NCBI RefSeq assembly: GCF_000002985.6
Contig: NC_003281.10
Location: 9,114,001 to 9,178,000 of the forward strand
Direction of reading: 5' to 3'
Origin: Caenorhabditis elegans
Lineage: Eukaryota; Nematoda; Chromadorea; Rhabditida; Rhabditidae
DNA: 64,000 bases
Under the pieces are notes generated by a model that worked only from the letters and a program-made list of their open reading frames with translations, did not search any database and was not told where the DNA came from. Positions within the stretch are counted from its first letter, which is position 1. Each line of letters opens with the position of its first letter. Shown here in pieces: positions 33,606 through 46,200 of the stretch. The position numbers and the translations under genes were made by a program.

Positions 33606-36600
33606 TTAGAAGATCTGAATGCGATGATTCTCGCGATCGGTGACAACAATTGAACCGTCAGCAGTGACACAAACATCTTCGACACCTTTCAGTTGTCCAG
33701 CTCCTCCACCCCAAGTTCCGAAAGAGGAGACAAATTGACCTTGGGCGTCGAAAACTTGGATCCTGTTGTTACCGGAGTCGGCGATTATTAGGTTTTCCTG
33801 AAAATGAATGGTTTAGAATTTTTCTTTAGCATTCCAGCCTTACCTGTGAATCAATAGCAATTCCACGTGGGAATTTGAATTGTCCACCATGAAAACCTTC
33901 CTCGCCGAATGAAAACAAATGAACACCGTGGGGATCGAATACGCTGATTCGATGATTCGAAGAATCTGATACATACACCTGAAACGATTCAGAATGATTC
34001 ATGAATCTATCTGGAATCACTCACGTGATGAGTAACTCTGCTAACTGCTATGAACAATGGACTGTTTAGTTGACCAGGTAGATGTCCGAAAGATCCGAAT
34101 TTTGCAATGAATTGACCATTTTTGTCGAAGACTTGGACGCGGTGATTATCCTATAATTTAAGCTTCACTTGTATTTTAGCATGTGGGGCAATGTTTTTTA
34201 AAATTTAATCTAGATCTGCAAAGCGGACCACAATAATGTCCGGCGTCCGAATTTCCAAAAAAAAAAAAATTAAAAAATGATACTCAAAATACCGGACGTC
34301 CGGTTTGCCTGCAATATATGAATCTACAAAAACAAAGTTCTTCTCTTGATGATAATTAATAAACAAAGTTAATTTTTATCAAAATGTATACAATTATGAA
34401 CTTTCGCATTACTGAGAAACGTCTCATGATAGTTGACCTACCTTATCAGCCACATAGATACTTCCCAAATCATCGACAGCAACTCCCCATGGATTATTGA
34501 ACTTAGCATTTCCCTGTCCATGTCCACCGAATGAGAACAAATGATCTCCTTCCAATCCAAAAACGGAAATTCGATGATTGTACCTGTCGGATACAATAAC
34601 TCGGAGCTTTGAGCTTGCTAGCCCGGCAGCTGAATCAAGTTGTCCGGCACCGGCACCGTAGCCTCCGAACTGACGAACAAATTTTCCATCTTTATCGAAA
34701 ACACAGACACGATGATTAGACGAATCACAAGTTGCGACAAGACCTCCGGACAATGCACAAATTCCACGTGGCCAGTTTAACTCGCCATCCTTCGCACCTT
34801 TTCGTCCGAATACTGCACGTGGTCTACCACGAGCCCTCCATTCACCAGCTTCACGAGAAGCGCTGCGGCCACGCTGTCGCAAAACGGCAAGCTTCTCTTT
34901 CTCTTCGTCGGTTGTCGTAGAAGAGTCTAAACGAGATTGACGTTCGGCGAGAAGCTGCTGCACTCGAGCACTTGTGAACTGTGCCTGTATGTCGGGATTT
35001 GTGCGCGAGCGTTGGAAGCGTTGCCTCCGACGCTGTAACCACGCTGGCACGACGATGTCACTTTCGTCTTCCTCACCTGTGAAATGTGTGACTGGAATCG
35101 CGACTTGTTCAGATGTCCCATTGGTGATCGGAGCGGATGCCGGAAGTTGATGTTGAGGTGGCGGAACATTTATGATCGTACCAGTTCCTGGGATCATACT
35201 CATCAGTCCATCATCACGGTTTACAGATGCCGCGCGACAAACTATTCGTATTCTACCGCGGTTGGTGGATACGGGAAAATCCTCTCCCTCTGATTCTTCA
35301 CTTGAAACTGCTCTTGATGCAGCTCTAGATGCATCTTGACGTTGTTGATGAGCTCTACGGATGGTTTCCACTTTCTCATTCAAAGAATCATCGTTACTGG
35401 ACTGTTGACGTGGCAGAGGTGGCTTTCGGATCGGAAGTTGTGGAAGTGGAGCAGGTGATGCATCTTCAGTCCTCTCAACCCGTTCAACAGATTGTGGTGG
35501 AAGAGGAGGTTTACTAGCTGGAGATACAGTTCTTGGTGTTTCAGTATTCGGAACAATCAGACTTGTTGGCCGTGACTTGGTTGGTTCAACTGATCGGGTG
35601 ACACGATCAGCAGCCCACGGCGATGTTCGTGATGAAGAGTCCGCAGTGACTGATGTAGTAAGAAGAGAAGGAGCAGCAGATGAATTACGGAGACGATTCC
35701 AAGCTTCGTCTTCCAGCTGCTGACGACGACGGTAACGAATCGAGGACTCATCAGGCTCAGGATTTCGATGACTGAAATTAAAAGAGGATAGTTTAGAGAG
35801 GGAAACTGTATGGAGAAGTAATTGTGAGATTATACATTTAATAAATTATCCAAGCTAAATTGAACTATAACTTCAATAGATTTATGTCAAAATGCCGGTG
35901 CCAAATTTAATATTCATAAAGGGCGATCAATATGTGTTTGGCCAAAAAATAACCAAAATTGGATAGTAATAAACCAACATAAAAACGCGGAAACGCTTTT
36001 ACTTTTTTGTCTAGCCGTTTTTCTTCAAAAATTCGAATAAAATTTTGAAAATAATTAACTTTTAAATAGTTTTTTAAATTGTCCGTTGCCCCTTTCTTAA
36101 ATATTATTATTTTTATTGGCATGGCAAATTTAGCATCTTGACACAATTCTGGCGACCTCTAAGATATTTTAATGAATAAAACATAAATTGTACTATATTT
36201 GAGTGTAAATTGCAACAATAAGCCGTTACATAGAAAACTGAAAACATGAAGTCGAGAGCCAGAGACCGGACGTAGATTCATTTTGACACCTTAACAATGT
36301 TGATTTTCTATAATTAGTGTTCTACACTATACAACTAAACTACTTGACTAAAAATCACACGTTTGTTAATAAAAAACCAAAACCAATTCCCATGGAACAT
36401 ACCTGTGCCTTGAAGATGTCCTATCAGCTTCTCGATCTCTCATACTTGCTCTTTCGTCAGATTTAACCCGATAACTGTCACTTTCCAATGGTAAACGGAA
36501 TGGTCTTGGAAGGTATGATTGTTCAAGAGGGAGGTATCTACAAAGTATTGACTAAAGATTTTCGTTTTTTTTGAAGTTTTTGAAATATACCTTCCCGAAA

Positions 36601-39600
36601 ATTGAGGAACTAGAACACAAAGTTCACCAGAAGTAGTGATCGCTGCTGGAAGCTTAGCAGCATCATCTCCAGCTGAGAATCGGAGTTTTCGATTAAAAAG
36701 TTCGTCGGCGTCGGGCTAAAGCATTAATACAATAAGAAATGTTCAACAATTAAATTAAAAAGTTACCTGAAAGTTCCTAAGATATTCAAGCCCTTCCGTA
36801 AACGTGTTTTTCATTCGAACAAGTTCAGAATCTTCAATTGAACATTCTCCCTGAAAATTTTAAGATTTTTTTGTTATGATATCTTTTTGAAATTCTCGAT
36901 AGCTTCAAAATATTCAATGAAATCCCACCTTGATTGCAGCATCCAGTCTAGAAACTGCTTCACTCATATTAGAACTTTCAATTTCCAGAACATCACGAAG
37001 ATTGCTCATATTACGAGTCTCAGTAGCTTGAAATGTATCAACTTCCATGAGAAAGTTGTCTTCCTTCTTTTTCAGATCTCTCTGGTATCTGAATTTAATT
37101 TTTTTTTCGGGTTTTTATATCTTTTCAGACAAACCTGTGGAAATATTCTTTAATTTCTGCTTTTGTTGTCTCACAGTTCATTGTCATCATATCAACTCCT
37201 TTTGATAAATTATCCGATGCTTCCGTAATTCGATTGGCAAGCCGTTTAACCTGATTCAAAAGTCGCGACATGTCTCTTTTAAGCATATCCATATGAGTCT
37301 GTCGACATTCTTTACATGCTTTTCTATCACAATGTGCACATGGTTCACAGTCTGCTTTCTCATCACAAATCTTGCACCGTTCCAAATTGTACCTGTGAAT
37401 GTACTCTTCAATTTCTGCAGCCGATTCTGGTGTGGCCTGCAGATGAATCTCGAGAAACCCGGTTAATGTGTAGTTTGGCTGAAAATGAAATATTTTGCTT
37501 CAAAGTGATACTTATTTTCACACCTGAAACGCCTTTACTCCGTCATATGGAATATTGTGTTCTGCTCGACATTCTGGACATTTCAAATTGCGATGTAACG
37601 TGTCTGCACAACTTTCCAAGCATGGATAGCAAAATGTGTGTTGACAAGGTAGAAGCTTGGGTTGTCTGAAAATAGTTTAAATCTATAACTTGATATTTAA
37701 AAGTTTAGCCATTCTGTTCAGCATTTATCTCTATAAAAATCAAAGCTCAAAGTATTACATTTCAACTACCAAGTTCTTCAGATGTCCAATGTCAATATCT
37801 CACGATTTCACAACTTTAAAAAATCATAAAAAGTCTCGTTTCTCTTTCTAAATATCTTTCAAAGAGATCACGTCCAGCAGGCTTCTTCGTTTCCTCATCG
37901 GTGTAATACACACACTTTGCAGCCCCATAGCCAATGGCAAAATAGTTGAGAACTGGCGGAGAATCCGATTGAAAAGTCTTCTCTTGGCTCCCTTCTCGAT
38001 TGTAAAAAAGAGAAAAGAGAAAGTAGAGGAAAAGCCGTTCGACATGGAGATAGATACAACGGTGAAGCTGTTTCGAAATACTCTAACAATGAGTTGAGAA
38101 CAACTGTGTGATTGATTTTGAAGTGTTTCATTGTTAAAAAGTGGATTGCCACCAGTTGAAATATTGTCATATGATTTCTAAGATTTCGAAAAAAATTCCA
38201 ATCATCTATTGAATTGAAAAAAAAAATATTTGAAACGTTTCTTTTATCGCAGGAGGTATTTTTGTGAATTTTCAATGAGCACCGGGTTATAGCCCAAAAG
38301 CTAGAGCTTTTAATCTAAAAAATTGGCAAACTTATGATTAGGAAACTTCAATAAAAACGTTGAGTTTTGAAGATAATCGCCATTGAGAAAAAATGTTTAA
38401 AAACACTCCTAGTGGGCTAAAATACTACGCCAACTCTTCTTACTCGTCTTTCTCAAAAACAAAAAGATTTATAAAAAGTTAGCAAGATAAAACTTGAGAA
38501 ATTAAACTTGAGAAGACAGAACAAGAAATGGCGAGTTGAAAAATATCATAGTATTACACCTTCTAAGCTTGAAAAACTTTACCCCTACGTTCACTAAATA
38601 CAATGTTTGTCATGATTGTCTGAGGTCTCGTGCAAAGTTATTCAAATTTTTTACTTTTTTTTATTTTATTTTTGAGACTATAAGTGTATTATTCAAATAT
38701 TTTACAAGAAAAGGTTCTCGTTTTTAAAATGGATGTTTACATTTGTTCATCTATAACAGATCAATGAAACATCTCTTTTTTTTAATGTTCCACTTTTTAC
38801 TCTGACGTAGGTTAGTCTATATTTATTGACACAAACGTTGTTGATTTAACCCAAAAATGATCCTCATTTTTAAAAGATCCCTGCAGGATCTTAGATTGTT
38901 GATTTCTCCATAACGTTCTCCTAGCTAATCATCATAACAGTCTGTCTGATTTTATTATTGTTTTGATGCACAGTGCGTAAACAACCGGATGTTTATTATG
39001 CATCCCCTAAGTCTATCTCGTTTTTTCAAAAAAATTCCCCTCAGCCAAGCGGTACTTAGCCTAGGTCATATGATAACAGTGGTCAGTCAGAAGTCACACG
39101 GCCTATGTCTATCCTTGAACTACACACTAATAGTTTGTTTTGGTTGTCCGTGGTGCTTCTTCTTTCAATTTCGTCTGCTCACTTTCAAAACGAACAGCTG
39201 ATTGAGATCACAGACTTACTTGTAGCGATCGAGACAAATCGGACACGTCAGCAACTGCTCGATCTTTTCGAGAGGATTCACAAAATCAGCTGGTCGACTC
39301 GATGGTGGACGTGACATCAGCTCGCGCATCTGAAAGAATCTATGGGTCATGTGGGTTAGAGATGATTGCACTAATCAACTAATCAATGTTGTACAGGGAC
39401 TTAACTTTTTCTCAAAATCAGTGGAATAACTTTTCATTTAAAAAATAAAAACGTTACTTTAAAGTTGCAATGTCTATTTGAAATAAAGAAAATTTGTACA
39501 GCACCTATAGGGAGCTTAAACGAAATATAAAAATTTTGAAAATTGACAAAAATTTTAAATTTAAGTTTTAAAACTCAAAGGACCGTTATAGGGTTACCAA

Positions 39601-39804
39601 TATTTTTAAGATAAAAAATTTCAATGAATGTCTCTAATAATTATTTTTTGTAGATGTTTAAAGTATATTTCATTTCCAGTTGTCCACAAAATTAATTTTT
39701 AAATGTTTGGAAAACGACGAATTTAAGATTTTCTTTAAAAAAATAAATTTTTTAGAACAAACCTTTTCGCGAGCTTCTGCTTCATTTTGTGGAGAACTGC
39801 TCAT
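33606..39804 (-). CDS. nhl-1: NHL-1, RING finger/B-box/NHL-repeat protein
   Basis: Twelve exons on the minus strand (39804-39763, 39329-39220, 37665-37524, 37478-37135, 37088-36929, 36850-36767, 36715-36591, 36537-36403, 35771-34442, 34150-34025, 33978-33844, 33797-33606) join in frame to 974 residues. The RING finger starts near residue 43 ([29 protein letters not shown]). A B-box follows near 133 ([26 protein letters not shown]), then a coiled-coil stretch of about 100 residues. The middle is Ser/Pro/Arg-rich and disordered. The C-terminal quarter holds NHL repeats ([55 protein letters not shown]) forming a beta propeller. This TRIM-NHL layout fits an E3 ubiquitin ligase. The RING is split by a 1.55-kb intron. 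Confidence 0.95.
34216..34320. repeat. Imperfect inverted repeat with a CCGGACGTCCGG core
   Basis: Inside an nhl-1 intron, a perfect 14-bp palindrome (ACCGGACGTCCGGT, 34291-34304) is flanked by GCAAACCGG-like sequence. A diverged inverted partner lies at about 34216-34255 (gcaaagcgg, gtccggcgtccga). It may be a small decayed mobile element. Confidence 0.6.
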
Positions 39805-41115
39805 AAGGATTGAATTTTAGAAATATTGGAATTTCGAATTAAAAAAAAACAGGATAGAACGAGAAGACGAATCGAATATAATAATAAAGTGGGGTGTACT
39901 TGGAGAGTTGGGGATGAGTGTGCCGAGTGCTCCCGGGAGCCAAAAAAGATTTGAGACGCAGAGAAGTTGGAGAAAGATCTGGGGAGCAACAGACGAAAGA
40001 CGCCCCCAGCCATCTCCTGCAAACACAGCGGCGGCCGATATCAATCGGTGTGCGTGGGGTGCGCGGATCGGATTTTGAAAAGTTCTTGGTTGAGTCTTTT
40101 ACTGGTTTTTAGGCTTTGTTTGACTATTTACTCATAAGTTTTGAAACCGATGGGAATTTGAAAAAAAGATCAATAAGATATGAGGATATGAACGGCGGGA
40201 AGATGCAGCTGGTTTGTTGGTTCTCGAAGATTATGATAACTGTCCTGAACGTTGAAATATTTGAGAAGAAATTGACAAATTGAACTTCAGTATTTATTTT
40301 CAGAAGCTTGAAAGTGTAGATTAAAATTAGGATGTTTCTTTAAAACATAAAAATAGTCCGAAATTCAAAAAACCACAAAATAAAATCGAAAAATAAACCG
40401 CAGAAAAATGGAAATTCGAACTATTAAAACCGCGATTTTGAATTCCCTCCGAAATAAAAACTTTGACCAATCAGTGATTTGCTCCGCCCACTTTTCAACC
40501 AATCAGGACGATTGTGTAGAGTTTGAAGACGTTGAGTGGTTAGAAAATGGGCGTGGCTTATACTTTTGGAAGAAGTTTAAAAATGGAGAACAGTCACAAT
40601 TGAAACTTGCCTTTTTGGTTTGTTCATTCTTTTTTATTTTTGTGGTATTTTCATAACACTTTGAGTATTTTTCTTTAAAGCACATTTTTTTAAACTTTTC
40701 AGGTAATTTGACGATTTGACAATTTCCCGAAATTCCTTTTTTTGTATTTAAAATCATGATTATTTGATTTTTCAAGCGTATGTATGTACTTATTTTGTCT
40801 TTTTTGTTGGTAAACTTTTGAAACTAATGATCATATAATTTGAATAAAATCTGAAAGTTCAGCATCCTGCTCTCTATAATTACGTAATCTTCAAAACTCC
40901 CACTAACCACCTTTCGACTATTTTTCATTAAAAAAAAACCAGCGAGTGCAGTAGCTAGAAGGCGTGCGAAATTCGCTGGTTACTATGACAATCGCTTTCC
41001 GGAGGGTGGGCGGAAATAATAAAAAATAAAGCAGTTTTTGAGTTGGTTAATCTAATCACAAGTTTTGTTTGTCTATCGTCTGGTTGCAACGAAAAAGAGT
41101 AACGCGCTGGAATTT
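39805..41115. promoter_or_regulatory. Divergent intergenic region between nhl-1 and the L-domain gene
   Basis: A GC-rich block at 39890-40080 is probably the nhl-1 5' region. Around 40460-40510 the words 'ccaatcag' and 'ctccgcccac' recur. An X-box-like site lies at 40979-40992. An 82-codon frame at 40408-40656 overlaps these repeated words and has no splice partner, so I do not call it a gene. Confidence 0.5.
40979..40992 (+). promoter_or_regulatory. Candidate X-box (RFX/DAF-19 site)
   Basis: The 14-mer GTTACTATGACAAT matches the worm X-box consensus RYYNYYATRRNRAC at 13 of 14 positions, the last base being T instead of C. It lies 124 bp before the ATG of the L-domain gene, within the usual distance for DAF-19 targets in ciliated sensory neurons. 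One near-match in 64 kb can arise by chance, so function is inference. Confidence 0.4.
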
Positions 41116-43165
41116 ATGCAATGGCCACTTATTGCCGCTCTTTTTACTCAGTTATATCACTTTGTAATTGGAGATGGTAAGTGAAAATGAAATAGTAAAC
41201 ATATTACTATTTTAGTTAGTTTTGGTTTAGAGACGAAATTTCGCAAAATGTTGGATAACAATTAAATTTATAAGAAATTACTACTCTCTTCTAACTGTCC
41301 AGCTTATCTCGGTTTTTTTTGGTTTTATCAAAAATTTGTTAATTGACAAAATACGCGCTAAATATTGATCTATATTCTGAAACAGTTTTTGAAACAGTTC
41401 ACTTAAGAAATCCGAAATATGAGCCGTCAAAATAGAGAAATGATGGTGCAAGTCTAATAGGGAAAAAACTGCGTTTTAAATTTTATTTTCCAATTGCCAA
41501 ATGCAAAAATCTTAAATATCATTCTAATCGGTAATACTTTTGATAACTTTGAATATATCATTTACAGATTGTTATTGCCCATTATGTGAGTTGGACAAAT
41601 TACCCGACAACTGCACAACAATTCATGGACATATTCAAATGGGTCTCGAGTCAACAATGCCACCGTTTGAGGTTTTATTTATTCAAAACACTATAGGATT
41701 CCAATAATTTGTTTAAGATCGTTGAATACAAGCTGGAAAATGTCACAAAAATAGTTGGATGCATAACGATAGCCAACTCTGGTTTCACAAGTCTGTCACT
41801 TTTATCAAATTTGGAAATAGTTCAGTACTCACAAACTGGAAATTCTTCTACATGTTCCTGTATGTTCTTTTTGGAAATTTTGAAGACTTTGTAATTTCAA
41901 TATTAATACTAAATGGTATTTTTCAGCGTACGGAAATATAATAACAATTGCGAAAAATAGTTTATTGCGTAGGTTGTACTTGACAAGTTTGAAGAAGGTA
42001 AGCAAATAATAAAACAAAAAATATTGAAATTTGATATTTAACAGGTAATTCTTAGTAAGAAAGCAGAGTATGGAATTTATTTGCTCGATAATCCATCGTT
42101 ATGCATTACTGAAGGTGAATTGGAACAGTTTATGCAAACCGAGAAGTTTCATGCACCACATATTCAAATTTGCGATCCAACAAGTTAGTTCTCTAAAAAA
42201 ATTTTAAAACTAATTTTGATTTTAGAAAATTATTGTCGACTTGATAATTTTGAGTTTTTCAATGATAAGAATATTCCTGTTGGATGCCAAGTTTTGACAG
42301 ATTCATTAGTTTTAAATGGTACCAAAGAAATCAATGGTTTAGAATTTCAGAGCAGGTAATCGCGGACTGATGTGATCATTAAAAATTTAAACTTTAAGAT
42401 TAAACGATATTGAGCAGATTCTGGGATCAATTACAGTGTTTGAAAGTGAAATTGCCAGTTTGAAGTTTCCAAATTTATGGAGAGTCTACAATTTTCAACG
42501 TGAGTTTTTGGTAGGCAGGCGGACGTCCGTCTTATTTTCAAATTCAAGTGGTTTGCCAAAATTTCGGCTAGAAATTTCAGTCAAATTGACAACATTATTT
42601 AATCTAAATTTTCAAATATTCCAGCTGATCTACCTGTAATCTTCCTCCAAGAAAATGGAAATCTCTCCGAAGTAGAATTCTCAAATCTCACTTCAATTCC
42701 ATATTTCGGAAATTATCCAGATGTTCTTTATGCTTTCTCCAACCCTCTGCTTACAAATTTATCGTTGGACACCTGCGAAAATCTAAACTCTCTAGGTCCA
42801 ATCACATTTGAGGAAGTATCAAATTCTATTTGTGGTGAGAGAATAAACTTCATTAATGTTAGTTACACCTGCTCTTTTTTCTAGAAAACCGAACAAGCTC
42901 AGTTGTGCCAAATCAGGACAAAAATCGAACTGGAAATTCTGGGGGTTTAATCGTTGACGTGGAAGTTTCAGGGACCAATTCGACTGCGCTGAGCTCCGTT
43001 GGAAAAGTTGGTTTTTTCTAGAAAAAATTTAAAAATTTAAAACTTTTTCAGGATGGGCCACCAGAAAACAACACAAAAGATAATTCGGTATATCGGGTTT
43101 TTGATTTTAATTTAAATTTGAGTTTTCTCTTTTATTTGTTGATTTTTCAAAAATTATTTATATAA
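41116..43165 (+). CDS. Secreted insulin/EGF-receptor L-domain protein
   Basis: Ten exons (41116-41176, 41568-41671, 41718-41859, 41927-41997, 42045-42183, 42226-42355, 42399-42499, 42625-42834, 42885-43006, 43052-43165) join in frame to 397 residues. The start gives a signal peptide (MQWPLIAALFTQLYHFVIG), and a cysteine-rich segment follows (DCYCPLCELDKLPDNCT). The body has two receptor L-domain-like halves with leucine-rich beta-helix turns (IVGCITIANSGFTSLSLL, LYLTSLKKV, GIYLLDNPSLC; later CQVLTDSLVLNG and SLDTCENLNSLG). The C-terminus is Asn/Ser-rich, then hydrophobic (LNLSFLFYLLIFQKLFI), suggesting a GPI or membrane anchor. There is no kinase. This layout fits the expanded nematode L-domain (irld-like) family that resembles the insulin receptor ectodomain. 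An X-box-like site lies upstream. The last intron is the least certain. Confidence 0.8.
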
Positions 43166-43242
43166 CTGGTTGTTTTAGTTCAATAAAACATATTTTTACA
43201 TTTAAATTTTATTTACATCCTTGAAGTAAAAACACATTGAAA

Positions 43243-46200
43243 TTATAAACCGTAAAGATCCTCGTAATGATTTGGATTTTCCTCATCCTCATGCTGTGGT
43301 TCATAAGGAACCATATACTCTGAGTCCGGGACAATTGTATCAAGAAGAACAGGCAAAAATATGAGACCATGTAGAATTCCGAGCCCAACTACAAAGAATA
43401 CGGTATTTACAAATGTTCGAACAATATATGAGTGAACAAATGATAGAAGTGATACTCCAATAGCTGTTGATAAAGCTGATTGTAGAATTGGTTCTGTCAT
43501 TACCAGGAGGCATTTCTGAAACTTTGAATTATCTTGTTTTCAGTCTTCTCTCATGGACAATACCTCAAGACGATTGTCCCTTTGAATAACAAAATGAAAA
43601 GTGGTATGCGTGACATAATCAACTGAAAATCCCACACTCATCACAATTGTTATCATTGAGATAATATCAAGTCGTGTATTTGTAGCTGCCAGGGCTCCGA
43701 TTACTCCAATATTCACTGATAATATGGCAAAAGCAATACACATTGCAGATACCGGGCGAGGAACCTGAATTTGAGAAATTGAGAAGTAGTCTATCAAAAG
43801 CCAAAATATCATTATAAAACAATGAAGATGCTCATAAACTTAAAAATCTCTAATTTTCATAATTATTTTTTGAAAAGTCTAACTTTGAAATCCTATGGTT
43901 TGGAGCCATGTTTATAAAAATGTCTTACCATCAATACACAAATAGATAACATTGTTAAAATTGCTGAAACCACATCAACAATTACATTATAAACCGTAGT
44001 CATTTGCTGATCAACCAATAAAAAACTGGTATCATATACAAATCCATTGAATTGACTATTTTCCATCACTTTTCTCATATATTCTGCTCGTGGAGCATCA
44101 TTATCCTTCCCTAATTTCCTTACTCGAAACATCATTTTCATTGCTTCAATCTTCCCCATCATTGTGAATCTAATATCATTTCGAAATTTTAAATGAGGCT
44201 CTTTCGCGAGAAATGTGTGAAGTTCGTCGGAAAAATCGGATTCTGAATATTTTTTCCCACGATTTTTCTTCTCAAATGGATCCAGCCAGAACTCGGATGG
44301 AGAACTATATTCACTTCTGAAAATAATTGAAATTTTATTTTGAAAATGTATGTTTTGAAACTTACCCTCCAAGATCTCGATAGAGTCCTATCAAATTTCT
44401 TCGTACCATTGGGTCTTTCAATGAGATATTTTCAGCTCGAACAAGTGCAAAACAAAATCCACCGTAGTCCGCAAAAAGTCTTTCCTGAGCTTCAAGTTCT
44501 TTAGAAACATATGAATCGTCCGGAGCCAATAATTTTAAATCTAATCCAAGTGGAAGACCAATTGCAAAATGAATTGAAATAAATAAATAAGCGAGGAAAA
44601 TGAAAAATACTCCAATCCTAGATGGCAATGGGTTGAGAATTTTGAATAAATGTTTGGCAACAATGGAAGAAAAATCGAAATTTGACTGTTTTTCGAGAAC
44701 CTGTGTTTCTTCTGAAATTTGTATTTCTTTAGTGCAACTAGAACAATTCACAAACCTGGCGGGGTAATTTCATAACAGCAAAAGACTGGATGTTTTCCAG
44801 AAACTTCCCTTCTACAGCATAATGACATAACTGCATTGAAAAATGTAACTTGAAAGAGGAACATGAATAGAATCGCCATAGCACAATACGTACAGAATAC
44901 TCCTGAAAGTGTTTATTTTATCAAAAATGGGTACAAAAAATTAAAATGCAGTGAAGGATTTTAAGCTAGAAAAAATTCAAATCTTATTACAAATGTTCTA
45001 AAATTTTTGAGTTTTATGCTGAAACTTTTCGCACAACTTGATGAAAACGCTTTTCGTCATTTAAAAAAGAAAACAACTGAGTTTTTCTCCGATTTGCGAA
45101 GCTTTCTAAAATCAAGATCAGACATGGAAAAGTTTCTCAAATGCAAGACAGTTTTTCAAATTTTCCGTTGTCTTTTTCAAAGTTTAAAATTATCTTCTAC
45201 CGCTGTATTCTTTGAAGAAAAATGACTAATTTCAAATAACATAAGTCTCAATTTATAGTTCAAAAATCACACTTTCCCTGTTAGACTAACATTTGAAAAA
45301 AAAACTTACTAACGGCATGAAAATCTGAAATACTCCCAATTGCAAATGAGAGGCCATCAGTTAGAGAAGTTAAGAAAAGAGAAGCCGCTGATTCCGTTAG
45401 AGCGTGAATATATCGTTGTTCTTCATTTGAAGATTTCTTCGTCATTCTCCAACTTTTGAGCATCAGAAACATATTGTCAGTTCCAATTGCTGATAATAAA
45501 AAGAAATAGGTTGAAATAACTGTACAGTAACTTACAAACAACCAAAAATGGCATAATAAATACAAGTGGAAGAAAGGGATACTGTAGATAAAGAAGAAGA
45601 GACGTTGAAGCAATTGTTGCCATTGTTGCATTGAACATTGCAAAAAATCCAATGAATGGTTGAGATTTCACAATGTTCAATGAAGAGCAGGCAAACATAC
45701 AGAAGACTACAAGAACTAGCGATGTCCAAGGCATCCATGGAATCAGAAGTTCCCCATTTCGCTCCATTTCCTTTGCTAGACTCTTTGAAGATGACCAAAA
45801 TATTGTGGAATTTGTTTCTTTATATCGTGGAATAGCTGACAGAAATAAATCTATCCACCTGAAACACTATTAAACTTCACTAACAAATCAAATTTACAGT
45901 TTTAAAATAAACATAAACTTGTTTAAAGAGTTTTTCTTGCTAATAAAGTATTTTAACTTTATTCCGCACTCTTTTTTTTATTGTCTTAAAACACTGAAAA
46001 ACTTAACAGAACAATTTTCAACTCGACTTTTTCTAGTTCAAACTGCTGCTAAATATTTTTATTCTCAACAAATTATAAAGAATCACCTTTCCGTGGATTC
46101 ACTAGATTCCAAGATATAAGTCATTCGAACAGCCTTTGAAGAACGAATTGGCGAATTTCCATCCCGATCTTGTGACTGAAAATTCAACATATACTGACTA

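Noticed and set aside
40408-40656. 82-codon frame starting MEIRTIKTAIL
   Set aside because: It overlaps recurrent promoter-type words (ccaatcag, ctccgcccac), has no homology signal and no splice continuation.
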